Below are positions 16,525 through 24,517 of a stretch of DNA of 45,874 nt, one piece after another. The notes beneath the pieces were generated by a model, which was not told where the DNA came from, searched no databases, and saw nothing but the letters and a program-made list of their open reading frames with translations. Origin of the DNA: an uncultured bacterium. Its GTDB lineage: Bacteria; Myxococcota_A; UBA796; CAJQPC01. The stretch is taken from the NCBI GenBank assembly GCA_905480105.1, contig CAJQPC010000058.1, positions 1 through 45,874 on the forward strand, read 5' to 3'. Every line of letters starts with the position of its first letter. Within the stretch, counting starts at the first letter, position 1. Made by a program: the position numbers and the translations under genes.

Positions 16525-18354
16525 ATGCTGAACAACGAGCGCCTAGTCTGGATCCTGGACCTGTTGGTCCTACAAAGACTGATCCACGCCGGTCAAAAGA
16601 CCGACGTGCTCAACCGTGGGCTAGAGCAGGCCCGCCACATCATGCTGGACAAGCGTGCAGAGATGCGCCGGCTGTTGGGCAAGCAGCGTGTCTCCTACAA
16701 GGTCGGTGAGATCGAGACCATCGCCTCGTTTCGCTTCAAGCCTTTGGAGGAGACCGCATCCGATGGAGAGCCCATCGTAGACGAGCGGGTGATCACCAGA
16801 CAGGTTGCCGCAGCTCTTCAGCTGCCCTTTGTAGAAGTGGACCCCGTGCTGCTCGACTACAAGCTGGTGACCGAAGCCTTCGGCGGGCCCTTTGCTGAAC
16901 GCCACCTGGTCATCGCTCTGCGGGACGACCCTGGCGAAATGGTCTGCGCCACTGCAGACCCCTGGAATGACGACGTCTTTGGTCAGATTTCGCGCCTAAA
17001 AGGCAAGCCGGTCAAGAAGGTCGTGGCGATGAAATCCGCGGTCATTCAGGTGGTCGCAGAGTTCCACGGATTCCGCCGTTCCATGCGCGCTGCGGCCGCG
17101 GACTTTCAAAGCGATCTGCCCGATATCGGCAACCTGGAGCAGCTGTACCGGCTGCAGTCCATCAACGAGCTGGATGCCACCGACCAGCCCGTTGTTCAGG
17201 CCGTTTGGTATGTCCTCAACTACGCCTTCGAGCACCGAGCCAGTGACATCCACATCGAGCCCAAGCGCGAGGAATCCTTGGTGCGGCTCAGGATCGACGG
17301 CGTCCTGCACACCATCCACCGGCTGCCCAAGGTGGTGCACCCTGCCATGGTAAGCCGCTTCAAGATGCTGGGTCGCATGGACATCGCCGAGCGCCGCAGG
17401 CCCCAGGACGGGCGCTTCAAGACCTCCCATGTCAGTCAGGAAATTGAGCTACGCGTGAGCACCGTGCCTACCGCCTTTGGCGAAAAGGTGGTCGTGCGCG
17501 TCTTTGACCCCGACGTGCTGCTCCAAGACCTGAGCAAGCTGGGTTTTTTCCGCCGCGAACAGCTCATCTTCGAGCGGCTGATCTCCAACACGACGGGTCT
17601 CATTCTGGTCACCGGCCCCACTGGCTCCGGCAAGACGACCACGCTGTACAGCACCCTGCATCACATCTCGAACCCCAGGCTAAACATCACCACCCTGGAA
17701 GACCCCATCGAGATGGTGCACGAGCAGTTCAACCAAATGGCCATCAACCGCAACATTGGCTTTGATTACGGCGCGGGGATTCGCCACGTACTCCGTCAGG
17801 ATCCAGACGTGATCATGATCGGTGAGATCCGAGATCCCGAGACTGCCCAGTACGCCGTTCAGGCCGCTCTCACTGGCCACCTGGTGCTGTCAACCCTGCA
17901 CACCAACGATGCGGCTGGAGCGATTGGCCGGCTGATCGATCTGGGTGTCAAACCCTTTCTCCTGGCCAGTGTGCTGCTCGGCGTGGTGGCCCAACGCTTG
18001 GTCCGCCGAAACTGCCCACACTGCAGCGCAGACGACTGGCTGAGCGAGGAGCAGGCACTAAGCTTGGGAATCGTGGGGGCCGAAGGAAAAAAGCTCATGA
18101 CCCAGGTGGGTCAGGGCTGCGTTCGCTGCCGTGGCACAGGACACTCTGGCCGATCTGGGCTGTACGAAGTCATGCCGATCACGCCGCGCATCCAGCGTCT
18201 GATCCACGATGGGTCCGCCAGCCAAGAAATCAAGAAAGAGGCGCTCAACGATGGGATGCTGACCCTACGGGATTACGGCATCAAGAAACTGGGCCGCGGG
18301 GAGACCACCTTCGACGAAGTGCTGGCCGCCACGGACGACTCCCAGCTCTTCTAA
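16525..18354 (+). CDS. GspE/PilB-family secretion or pilus assembly ATPase
   Basis: A 609-aa cytoplasmic hexameric ATPase of the type II secretion / type IV pilus extension family. An MshEN-like N-terminal domain (about residues 80-180) precedes the catalytic region. Visible motifs are ASDIHIEP, Walker A GPTGSGKT (364-371), the Asp box LNITTLEDPIE, Walker B VIMIGEIRDPETA, the His box LSTLHTNDA, and a zinc-binding CPHC (497-500) with CVRC (532-535), which marks the PilB/GspE rather than the PilT branch. No membrane-platform (GspF/PilC), pilin or secretin gene is in the window, so the partner machinery must be elsewhere. The protein is followed after 32 bp by the DUF5939 protein. Confidence 0.92.
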   Translation: MLNNERLVWILDLLVLQRLIHAGQKTDVLNRGLEQARHIMLDKRAEMRRLLGKQRVSYKVGEIETIASFRFKPLEETASDGEPIVDERVITRQVAAALQLPFVEVDPVLLDYKLVTEAFGGPFAERHLVIALRDDPGEMVCATADPWNDDVFGQISRLKGKPVKKVVAMKSAVIQVVAEFHGFRRSMRAAAADFQSDLPDIGNLEQLYRLQSINELDATDQPVVQAVWYVLNYAFEHRASDIHIEPKREESLVRLRIDGVLHTIHRLPKVVHPAMVSRFKMLGRMDIAERRRPQDGRFKTSHVSQEIELRVSTVPTAFGEKVVVRVFDPDVLLQDLSKLGFFRREQLIFERLISNTTGLILVTGPTGSGKTTTLYSTLHHISNPRLNITTLEDPIEMVHEQFNQMAINRNIGFDYGAGIRHVLRQDPDVIMIGEIRDPETAQYAVQAALTGHLVLSTLHTNDAAGAIGRLIDLGVKPFLLASVLLGVVAQRLVRRNCPHCSADDWLSEEQALSLGIVGAEGKKLMTQVGQGCVRCRGTGHSGRSGLYEVMPITPRIQRLIHDGSASQEIKKEALNDGMLTLRDYGIKKLGRGETTFDEVLAATDDSQLF

Positions 18355-18373
18355 ACCAACACGCGCCCTGGGT

Positions 18374-18379
18374 TAGTCT
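18374..18379 (+). promoter_or_regulatory. Candidate -10 box (TAGTCT) 7 nt before an ATG
   Basis: TAGTCT within GGGTTAGTCT, then 7 nt and the ATG of the DUF5939 gene, which has no Shine-Dalgarno. It resembles the box before the upstream ATPase gene and suggests the two genes have separate leaderless promoters despite their 32-bp spacing. Confidence 0.38.
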
Positions 18380-18386
18380 TCGCACC

Positions 18387-20072
18387 ATGGCCACTTCCCA
18401 CAAGTTGACTTGGGAGCTGCACACCCGGGCGGACATCACTGCTGCTTGGACCAGTCTCTCGGATACGGATCGTTTTAACCGACTGGCAAAGCTCGACTTT
18501 CGCTTCAAACCGGCTCCCCCAGGGTCCAAAGTACGCCGCATCGGCCAGGTACGGCGATTGGGCATGAACCTGAGTTGGGACGAGCTCCCCTTCACCTACG
18601 AAGCACCGCGCTGGTTCAAGACAAAGCGCATCTTCCATGGAGGACCTGCACGTGAGTTCAGCGCCACCCTGCAGCTAAAGAAGGCCGCCGATGGGGGCAC
18701 CAATGTGCGCTACGTGGTCGAGTTGATACCCAGAAACGCACTGACCTCGCCCCTGCTAAAGATCGACATGCAACGCAGCACGCGTCCCCAACTGGACCGC
18801 GTGTGGAAGCTGCTCATAGCAGAACTCGATGCTGCTAAAGCTCCGCGGGATCTGGCGCCACCCGAGCTGAGTCCGGACAAGGAAAAGGCCCTGGGCCGCC
18901 TCTTGACCAAACTCCCCCAAGACGAGATCACCGAGCAGCTGGGTCGGTTCATTCGCTCCGGGGCCTTGCGAGATCAGGACCACATGGCACCGCCGACCCT
19001 GGCGGCGCGCTGGGAAATGGACGAGTGGCTCCTGACCCAACGGCTCATCCAGGCCACTGAACAGGGTCTACTCAGACTGAACTGTGAGATCCTCTGCCCC
19101 AGCTGCCGCAGTCCCCAGGCCCAAGCCGGGCTGGGCCCACAAGAGCTGCACTGTGCGAGCTGCGAGATCCCCTTCGATGACGCTCTGCCGGACAGCATCG
19201 TGGTCTCGTTCAGACCCAGCAAGACGGTGCGCGAGTTCGAAGTACCCCAAGACTGCGTGGGCAGCCCCGCACTGACACGCCACATCCTGGCCTCTCGCAC
19301 CCTACTGCCCAACGAGAAGCTCGAGCTGGACATGAACCTCAGCCCAGGGTTCTACCGCTTGCGCACCTGGCCCAGCCGTGGCAGCGCCAGCTTAGAGGTG
19401 CGTCCTGGTCCCAGCTCGTCCTTGGAAGTTCAGGTGGCCCAGGATCGCATGAGTCCCCCCTTGCTTCGGGCTGAGCCCGGCGAAGTGAGCCTGATGCTCC
19501 AAAACACCACCGACCAGCCTATGCGCGTGGTTCTAGAGAGCAGCTGGAGCGCCACAGGAGAGCTCACCGCCGGACGCCTGGTCGAGCACTTGCCCAGGAG
19601 CGCGTCCCTGCTGCCAATCGGTTTGCCGGTTTCCAACGCCCAGACCAGCCGCCGCACCGTCTTGTCTGTGTTTCGTATTGGCAAGAGCGACTTGCAGGCC
19701 CTCAGCCACTTTCTCACGGCCGCTGGTGCCGAACAGGTGGTCCTGAGCCGATCTGGGGCGGCCCTGGCCGTCTTTGAGGAGAGCAAGGACGCCTTGACCG
19801 CCCTGCAGTCCTTGCCCAGTCCACAAGACCTTCGAGCCGGCCTGAGCCAGGGCATCGTCATCGAGCTGGGACAGGGTGCTGACCGCAGACCCACGGGCTC
19901 CACTGCACAAGCGGCACTGGCAGGTGCCCGCGCTGTAGCGGCTGGTCACGTGGCCTTGCGCAGCCAGGAGCAGGACCTGAACAAACACGTGGCTGAGCTT
20001 GGCTTGGTGTCCGTCAGCCCCTGGTTTTCCGAGCGCAGCGCGCAGCCGTACAGCTGGTTTAAGCTGAAATAA
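18387..20072 (+). CDS. SRPBCC-DUF5939 protein with degenerate class III cyclase domain
   Basis: A 561-aa soluble protein. Residues about 1-150 resemble an SRPBCC/START-like domain (LDFRFKPAPPGSKVR; VRYVVELIPRN). A helical linker leads to a zinc ribbon with Cys237, Cys240, Cys256 and Cys259 inside a DUF5939-like region (about 195-345), the module usually found before adenylate/guanylate cyclase domains. Residues about 420-558 align by pattern with a class III cyclase domain (SGAALAVFEESKDALTAL; AALAGARAVAAGHVALRS). However, the two metal-binding Asp positions are not conserved (VFRIGKSD instead of a FADI-type sequence; RSGAA instead of a GD pair). Catalysis is therefore unlikely and a regulatory or scaffold role more probable. 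It follows the GspE-like ATPase on the same strand. Confidence 0.7.
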   Translation: MATSHKLTWELHTRADITAAWTSLSDTDRFNRLAKLDFRFKPAPPGSKVRRIGQVRRLGMNLSWDELPFTYEAPRWFKTKRIFHGGPAREFSATLQLKKAADGGTNVRYVVELIPRNALTSPLLKIDMQRSTRPQLDRVWKLLIAELDAAKAPRDLAPPELSPDKEKALGRLLTKLPQDEITEQLGRFIRSGALRDQDHMAPPTLAARWEMDEWLLTQRLIQATEQGLLRLNCEILCPSCRSPQAQAGLGPQELHCASCEIPFDDALPDSIVVSFRPSKTVREFEVPQDCVGSPALTRHILASRTLLPNEKLELDMNLSPGFYRLRTWPSRGSASLEVRPGPSSSLEVQVAQDRMSPPLLRAEPGEVSLMLQNTTDQPMRVVLESSWSATGELTAGRLVEHLPRSASLLPIGLPVSNAQTSRRTVLSVFRIGKSDLQALSHFLTAAGAEQVVLSRSGAALAVFEESKDALTALQSLPSPQDLRAGLSQGIVIELGQGADRRPTGSTAQAALAGARAVAAGHVALRSQEQDLNKHVAELGLVSVSPWFSERSAQPYSWFKLK

Positions 20073-20279
20073 TCAAACAACCTGGCGAGCACAACGACTC
20101 CATGCAACTCATGGTGCGTGGCGGTGCAGGGCGGGTCACCGTGGGTCGCGGTCCCGACGGTGGCGCGGGGGGTTGGGGCTGCAGAGTTTGCTAGGCACCT
20201 GCATGTGTTCGGCCTGCCTTCTGCCTGCCAGTCCACCAGATCCACCCCAAATGGCGGTATCCTGCTTCGAGGAGACCGC

Positions 20280-22598
20280 ATGACTTGGACACTACTGCTT
20301 CTGGCCTGTAGCGAGAATGGCGTCAACCAGCAGGCCAACGAGCGCCCGCTGGCCACCATCCAGACCCCCGAAGATGCCGTACGCTTTGCAGAAGGCGCCA
20401 CGGTGGAGTTCCGTGCCTTGGTCTCAGACCCCAACGGCCTGGCAGACATCGATGCCCTGGTGTGGAGCAGCTCTATCGACGGAGACCTGGGAGGAGACAG
20501 CCCACAGCTTCCCGACTCCGAAGGCTATGCCGTGATGAATGCTGTGCTCTCCCCGGGGGAGCACGCCATCACGCTGACCGTGACGGACTCCGGGGGCTTG
20601 ACCGGAACCGACAGCATCCAAGTCAACATCTCCAATGACGGCGAGGCCCCCACGGTCGAGCTGCTCAGTCCCCAGAACCTGGACAACTACCTGGACACCG
20701 AGACGGTAGAAATCATCGCCATCGTCACCGACGGACAACAAGACCCCGACACTCTACGGGTGTACGTGCGCGCCGACGACGGCGCCGGCACCATTCTGGA
20801 GATCGCTGAACCGGTACCCTCCACCAGTGGCTCGGTTCGCGTGGAGTGGGCAGAGCCTCCAGCAGGGACCTGGAACCTGCTGGTCGAAGCCTGGGACGAC
20901 CAAGACAACATCGGCTTGGCAAACGCTGGCTTGGTCATCGTTGACGCAGACGGTCTGGATCAAGACGGCGACGGCTGGACCGTTGGTGAAGGCGACTGCG
21001 ACGACCTAGATGGAACCGCCAACCCTGGACTGCCCGAAGTCTGCGGAAACGGCAAAGACGACGACTGTAGCGGCGTGCCCGAAGACAAGGACATAGACAC
21101 AGACGGCCATATCGACGAGGAGTGCACCACGTACACAGGCGCACTTCCAGTAGACGACTGTGACGACGATGACGTGACGGTGAATCCCGATGAGTGGGAT
21201 GCACCGGACTTAGACGTTCTGGATTCCAACTGCGATGGCATAGACGGGGACATTTCCGACAGCACCTTTGTGGACCCGGTGCGCGGCGACAACAGCAACA
21301 CCGGGCTGACCCCGGATGACGCCGTCGAGACCTTGGGCAAGGGAATGAACAAGGCAAACGGCGCTGGGCGCTCCTGGGTGCTGATTGCAGGTACAGGGCT
21401 TTCAGCTGGCGAGACTTCCTTCAAGGAGGGCGTTTCCGCGGCGGGTGGCTACGACAGTGACGATGCCTGGAGCCGAAACAGTGCAGATATTCCAACCATC
21501 TCGGTACCCAGCAGTGGGGTGTTGGTAGACGGGTGGACGTCAACGACCGAGTGGCAGGCAATCGAGCTTGTCGCACCGGATGGTACTGGCACCGGGGATT
21601 CTTCGATCGCTCTTCGCGTTGTGGATTCGACCGGCCTCTACCTAAACGGCTCAGCAGTGGTGGCCGGTAACGGGACAGTCGGAAGCAACGGAAGCAACGG
21701 AAGCAACGGAAGCAACGGAAGCAACGGTTCAGCCGGCGATGACGGCGGTGAGGACGGCTCCGGCCTGGGTTCAATAATCGGCCTGTGCGATAGCATCTCC
21801 AAGCCCAGCGGAGGAAGCGGAGGCTCTAACTACGCCTCTGGAGGCAAGGGAGCCTCAGGAGGAAGCAGCGGCTCAACGGGCCCAAGCGGTTCATCCGGCT
21901 CGGGAAGTGGTGGTTCCGGTGGGTCTGGTGGCAGCCCCAGCAACAGCGGCACAACCGGTAACAACGGGACCGACGGCTCCAACGGCTCCGACGGCTCAGG
22001 AGGAAGCAGCCTCGGCAGCTTCAGCTCATCGGGGTACTCCGTGGCGTCTGGCTCTTCGGGCAGCAGCGGAACGACGGGCGGCGGCGGTGGCGGCGGTGGC
22101 GGTGGCGGCGGCGATGGAGACAATGGCGCCTGCGACGACTACGGCGGCGCAGGCGGTGGTGGTGGAGGAGGCGGCCAGCTTGGCACAGCAGGAAGTGCCG
22201 CAACTGGTGGAGGGGTCAGCGCCGCAGTGCTGCTCATCAACGCCACCCTCAACGCGGATGAGACGGAGTTCATGACCGGAACTGGGGGCGACGGAGGCAG
22301 TGGAGGAACCGGTGGGTCTGGCGGGTCTGGCGGGTCTGGCGGAAGTGGCGGGTCAAAGGGTCCCTCGGATGCAGACGGTGGAGCCGGTGGTGACGGCGGC
22401 GACGGCGGCGACGGCGGCGACGGAGGAGCCGGCGGCGGTGGCGGCGGCGGACCATCCATCGGCATTCGCTGCGAGTCCGGCTCGAGCGTGGCCATTGACT
22501 CCGCGTCGGTGTTCAACCTGGGAAGCCCTGGTACGGGCGGATCCAGCGCTGGAAAGGATGGCTCCGATGGCCTGAGCGCGGACACCAGCGGCTGTTGA
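20280..22598 (+). CDS. MopE-type lipoprotein with Gly/Ser-rich tail
   Basis: A 772-aa predicted surface lipoprotein. Signal MTWTLLLLAC with Cys at residue 10; GAGGAG lies eight bases before the ATG, and the longer upstream frame is not signal-like. Next come two Ig/PKD-like beta domains (about 20-220), then a MopE-type Asp/Cys metal-binding region (DQDGDGWTVGEGDCDDLDG; CGNGKDDDCSG; NCDGIDGD). A beta-helix-type entry follows (PVRGDNSNTGLTPDDAVETL). From about residue 465 to the C-terminus the protein is dominated by Gly, Ser and Asn repeats, with glycine runs and a less repetitive island at about 640-665. Such proteins are typical of the Myxococcota envelope; calcium or copper binding is likely from the motif. 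Function unknown. Confidence 0.8.
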   Translation: MTWTLLLLACSENGVNQQANERPLATIQTPEDAVRFAEGATVEFRALVSDPNGLADIDALVWSSSIDGDLGGDSPQLPDSEGYAVMNAVLSPGEHAITLTVTDSGGLTGTDSIQVNISNDGEAPTVELLSPQNLDNYLDTETVEIIAIVTDGQQDPDTLRVYVRADDGAGTILEIAEPVPSTSGSVRVEWAEPPAGTWNLLVEAWDDQDNIGLANAGLVIVDADGLDQDGDGWTVGEGDCDDLDGTANPGLPEVCGNGKDDDCSGVPEDKDIDTDGHIDEECTTYTGALPVDDCDDDDVTVNPDEWDAPDLDVLDSNCDGIDGDISDSTFVDPVRGDNSNTGLTPDDAVETLGKGMNKANGAGRSWVLIAGTGLSAGETSFKEGVSAAGGYDSDDAWSRNSADIPTISVPSSGVLVDGWTSTTEWQAIELVAPDGTGTGDSSIALRVVDSTGLYLNGSAVVAGNGTVGSNGSNGSNGSNGSNGSAGDDGGEDGSGLGSIIGLCDSISKPSGGSGGSNYASGGKGASGGSSGSTGPSGSSGSGSGGSGGSGGSPSNSGTTGNNGTDGSNGSDGSGGSSLGSFSSSGYSVASGSSGSSGTTGGGGGGGGGGGGDGDNGACDDYGGAGGGGGGGGQLGTAGSAATGGGVSAAVLLINATLNADETEFMTGTGGDGGSGGTGGSGGSGGSGGSGGSKGPSDADGGAGGDGGDGGDGGDGGAGGGGGGGPSIGIRCESGSSVAIDSASVFNLGSPGTGGSSAGKDGSDGLSADTSGC
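21681..21725 (+). repeat. Tandem nonamer GGAAGCAAC x5
   Basis: Five perfect head-to-tail copies of GGAAGCAAC encode Gly-Ser-Asn units in the Gly-rich part of the lipoprotein. The copies are identical at the third base, suggesting recent expansion by slippage. The unit length keeps the frame, so copy-number change would only lengthen or shorten the tail. Confidence 0.9.
22304..22424 (+). repeat. Imperfect glycine-codon repeats
   Basis: Short direct repeats of GGCGGGTCT and GGCGGCGAC type encode Gly-Gly-Ser and Gly-Gly-Asp units within the same lipoprotein tail. They are imperfect at the edges and keep the reading frame. Confidence 0.7.
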
Positions 22599-22679
22599 TC
22601 GGTCCCGGCGCGCCAAGATCCCCTGCGACATCGCGGCGCACCCTGCACCTCCCAAGCCCTGATGGAATAGAGAGAGTGT

Positions 22680-23069
22680 ATGGCACGACAACTGGCGAAA
22701 ATGGCTCTTCCACTGACCGCACTCGGAGGGGCAGCCCTATGCGCCGGCGGCATGACCGTCGTGGACCACATCGCGACGCCCGGGCGTCAGGCAGTGGGCA
22801 GCGTCACCGTAAACCTCGAAAATCCCCCAGAGGGATGGAGCGAGACCATGCAGCTACGCAGCATCTGCGAGGACGTGCCCTTCCGCACCTTCACGGTCAG
22901 TCCCTCCGCTTGGCGGGACATCCCAGCCTGGGAGACCGAGATACCCCTGGCAGAAGGCCCATGTAGCACCCAGGTGCGCCTACTCCCCAGCCGAGAAGAT
23001 TGGGTGGACGCCCCCATCCAGAACAGCGCGTGCACCCTGTCCGTGGACCCGCTGATCCTGCACTGCTAA
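22680..23069 (+). CDS. Small exported Cys-containing protein
   Basis: A 129-aa protein with an N-terminal export signal (MARQLAKMALPLTALGGAAL), either cleaved or kept as an anchor. A Cys follows at residue 21, but the residue before it is Leu, so a lipobox is doubtful. The mature part of about 100 residues has several Cys that could form disulfides, and alternating hydrophobic residues suggesting a small beta domain (GSVTVNLENPPEGW; TFTVSPSAW). No family recognised. It is 81 bp downstream of the Gly-rich lipoprotein gene on the same strand and could be cotranscribed with it. Confidence 0.7.
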   Translation: MARQLAKMALPLTALGGAALCAGGMTVVDHIATPGRQAVGSVTVNLENPPEGWSETMQLRSICEDVPFRTFTVSPSAWRDIPAWETEIPLAEGPCSTQVRLLPSREDWVDAPIQNSACTLSVDPLILHC

Positions 23070-23254
23070 GCCCTTAGGCGCTCGAACTGGAACAGGGCCA
23101 GGACTACGGAGAAAAGACCCGGACACGACCAGGCGGCACCCGACCCGTCACTCAAGATGTCGCTTCGCCTGTCATCCATGAGCGGCACGTATACCGGACC
23201 TCGGCGCCAACCTGTCCCGGACAGAGCTAAGCTGCTCCCATCTTGGAGAGTTCT

Positions 23255-24421
23255 ATGTTGTGGCTGCTGTTCGCCTGCACGTCCGACGATGGCGGCACCC
23301 CCATCACTCCTGTCGATACCGGCGACACTTACATTGAGTGGCCCGACGACACCGGAGACACCGGCACGGACCTGGACACCGACGGCTGGAGTGTGGAGGA
23401 AGGCGACTGCGACGACTCCGACCCCATGGTTCACCCCGGGTGGGAAGAGTCCGACCAGGCCGAGAACCACACCGACGGCAAAGACAACGACTGTGACGGG
23501 CAGATCGATGAGACCTTTCGTGGTCTGGTGGTGCTCCAACAGGGCCGCTACGACCAAGGCACCCCAGCCCGCATCGTCCGGGTCAACAGCTTCGGCGAGC
23601 AGACTCAGGAGATCACAATCTCCGACCCTGCAGTGCAGCCCTACTGGTACACCGACATGTCCGGGCTGCAGCAGTATTTCTCCTTCACCATGACCCCCCA
23701 GGTCGACGGCGAAGGCTGGGTGGTCTGCGGGGTGGACTACACCGTGAACGACACCTTTGTGCTCTTTGAGATCTCCGCCACCGGCGAAGCCCGCACCCTG
23801 ACCACAATGGAGGGCAGCGCCTTCGGCATCGCCACCCACCCGGACGGATACTACCTGGTCGCCACCGTCTCCGGCCTGGTCAAGGTGGAGCCCACCACGG
23901 GCACCCAGACCGAGGTCGCAAGCTTCATCGACGCGGAAGAGACCCCCCTGATCCTCAGCTTCGATGTGGCGGTAGACCAAGTCACCGGCCTGATCGCCGT
24001 CTTTGGCTACTACGGCGGCTTTGCCACCCTGGATCCCGAGACCTTCGAGCTGACCTACCACAAGCAGCTGGATCCCGAGCTCCCACCGGAGCAGCAGAAC
24101 TGGGCCGGGGCCCACTGGGACTCCCGCGACGGTTGGTACACCGGTGGAGTGGACGCCGACGGCTACGCCATGTTCCGGTGGAACGAAACCAAGAGTGACT
24201 GGGATCGGAAAGCGAGTTTCAACGCCAGCTGGACGCCCAAGAGTATGACCATCGATACCGTCTACGGCGAGTACTACATGAGCACCAAGGGCGCTCAGGA
24301 TCCCACCGTTTGGCGCCTGGATGTGGAGAACGGGACCAACCCCGACAAGTTCTTTTCCAGCCCAAACGGCGGTACCTATTTCCTGGACGTCTGGGACTTG
24401 TACACGGTCTACTTTGATTAG
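23255..24421 (+). CDS. MopE-motif lipoprotein with propeller-like domain
   Basis: A 388-aa predicted lipoprotein. Signal MLWLLFAC with Cys at residue 8; GGAGAG lies four bases before the ATG. A Thr/Asp-rich linker leads into one MopE-type metal-binding unit (DLDTDGWSVEEGDCDDSD; DGKDNDCDGQIDE). Residues about 90-388 show regularly spaced strand pairs with phrases such as GIATHPDGYYLVATVSGLVKVEP and TGLIAVFGYYGGFATLDPETF, suggesting a beta-propeller. The first half thus resembles the Gly-rich lipoprotein upstream while the second half differs. It probably acts at the cell surface or in the periplasm; the ligand is unknown. Confidence 0.8.
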   Translation: MLWLLFACTSDDGGTPITPVDTGDTYIEWPDDTGDTGTDLDTDGWSVEEGDCDDSDPMVHPGWEESDQAENHTDGKDNDCDGQIDETFRGLVVLQQGRYDQGTPARIVRVNSFGEQTQEITISDPAVQPYWYTDMSGLQQYFSFTMTPQVDGEGWVVCGVDYTVNDTFVLFEISATGEARTLTTMEGSAFGIATHPDGYYLVATVSGLVKVEPTTGTQTEVASFIDAEETPLILSFDVAVDQVTGLIAVFGYYGGFATLDPETFELTYHKQLDPELPPEQQNWAGAHWDSRDGWYTGGVDADGYAMFRWNETKSDWDRKASFNASWTPKSMTIDTVYGEYYMSTKGAQDPTVWRLDVENGTNPDKFFSSPNGGTYFLDVWDLYTVYFD

Positions 24422-24517
24422 TTTGGAGCCGACTCGAGCTCATGTACGGGATTCCCCTAAGTTTGAAGCGCTCAAGGGCCAGCCCCTCCGACCGTTAGGC
24501 TGGACGAGGGTTAAAAA

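Noticed and set aside
21681..21725. Short tandem repeat considered as a CRISPR-like array
   Set aside because: Units are 9 bp, contiguous without spacers, and in frame inside a Gly-rich coding region.
21830..22123. Minus-strand proline-rich frame opposite the Gly-rich lipoprotein tail
   Set aside because: Pro-rich sequence is the automatic antisense of glycine codons; no start signal or conserved feature.
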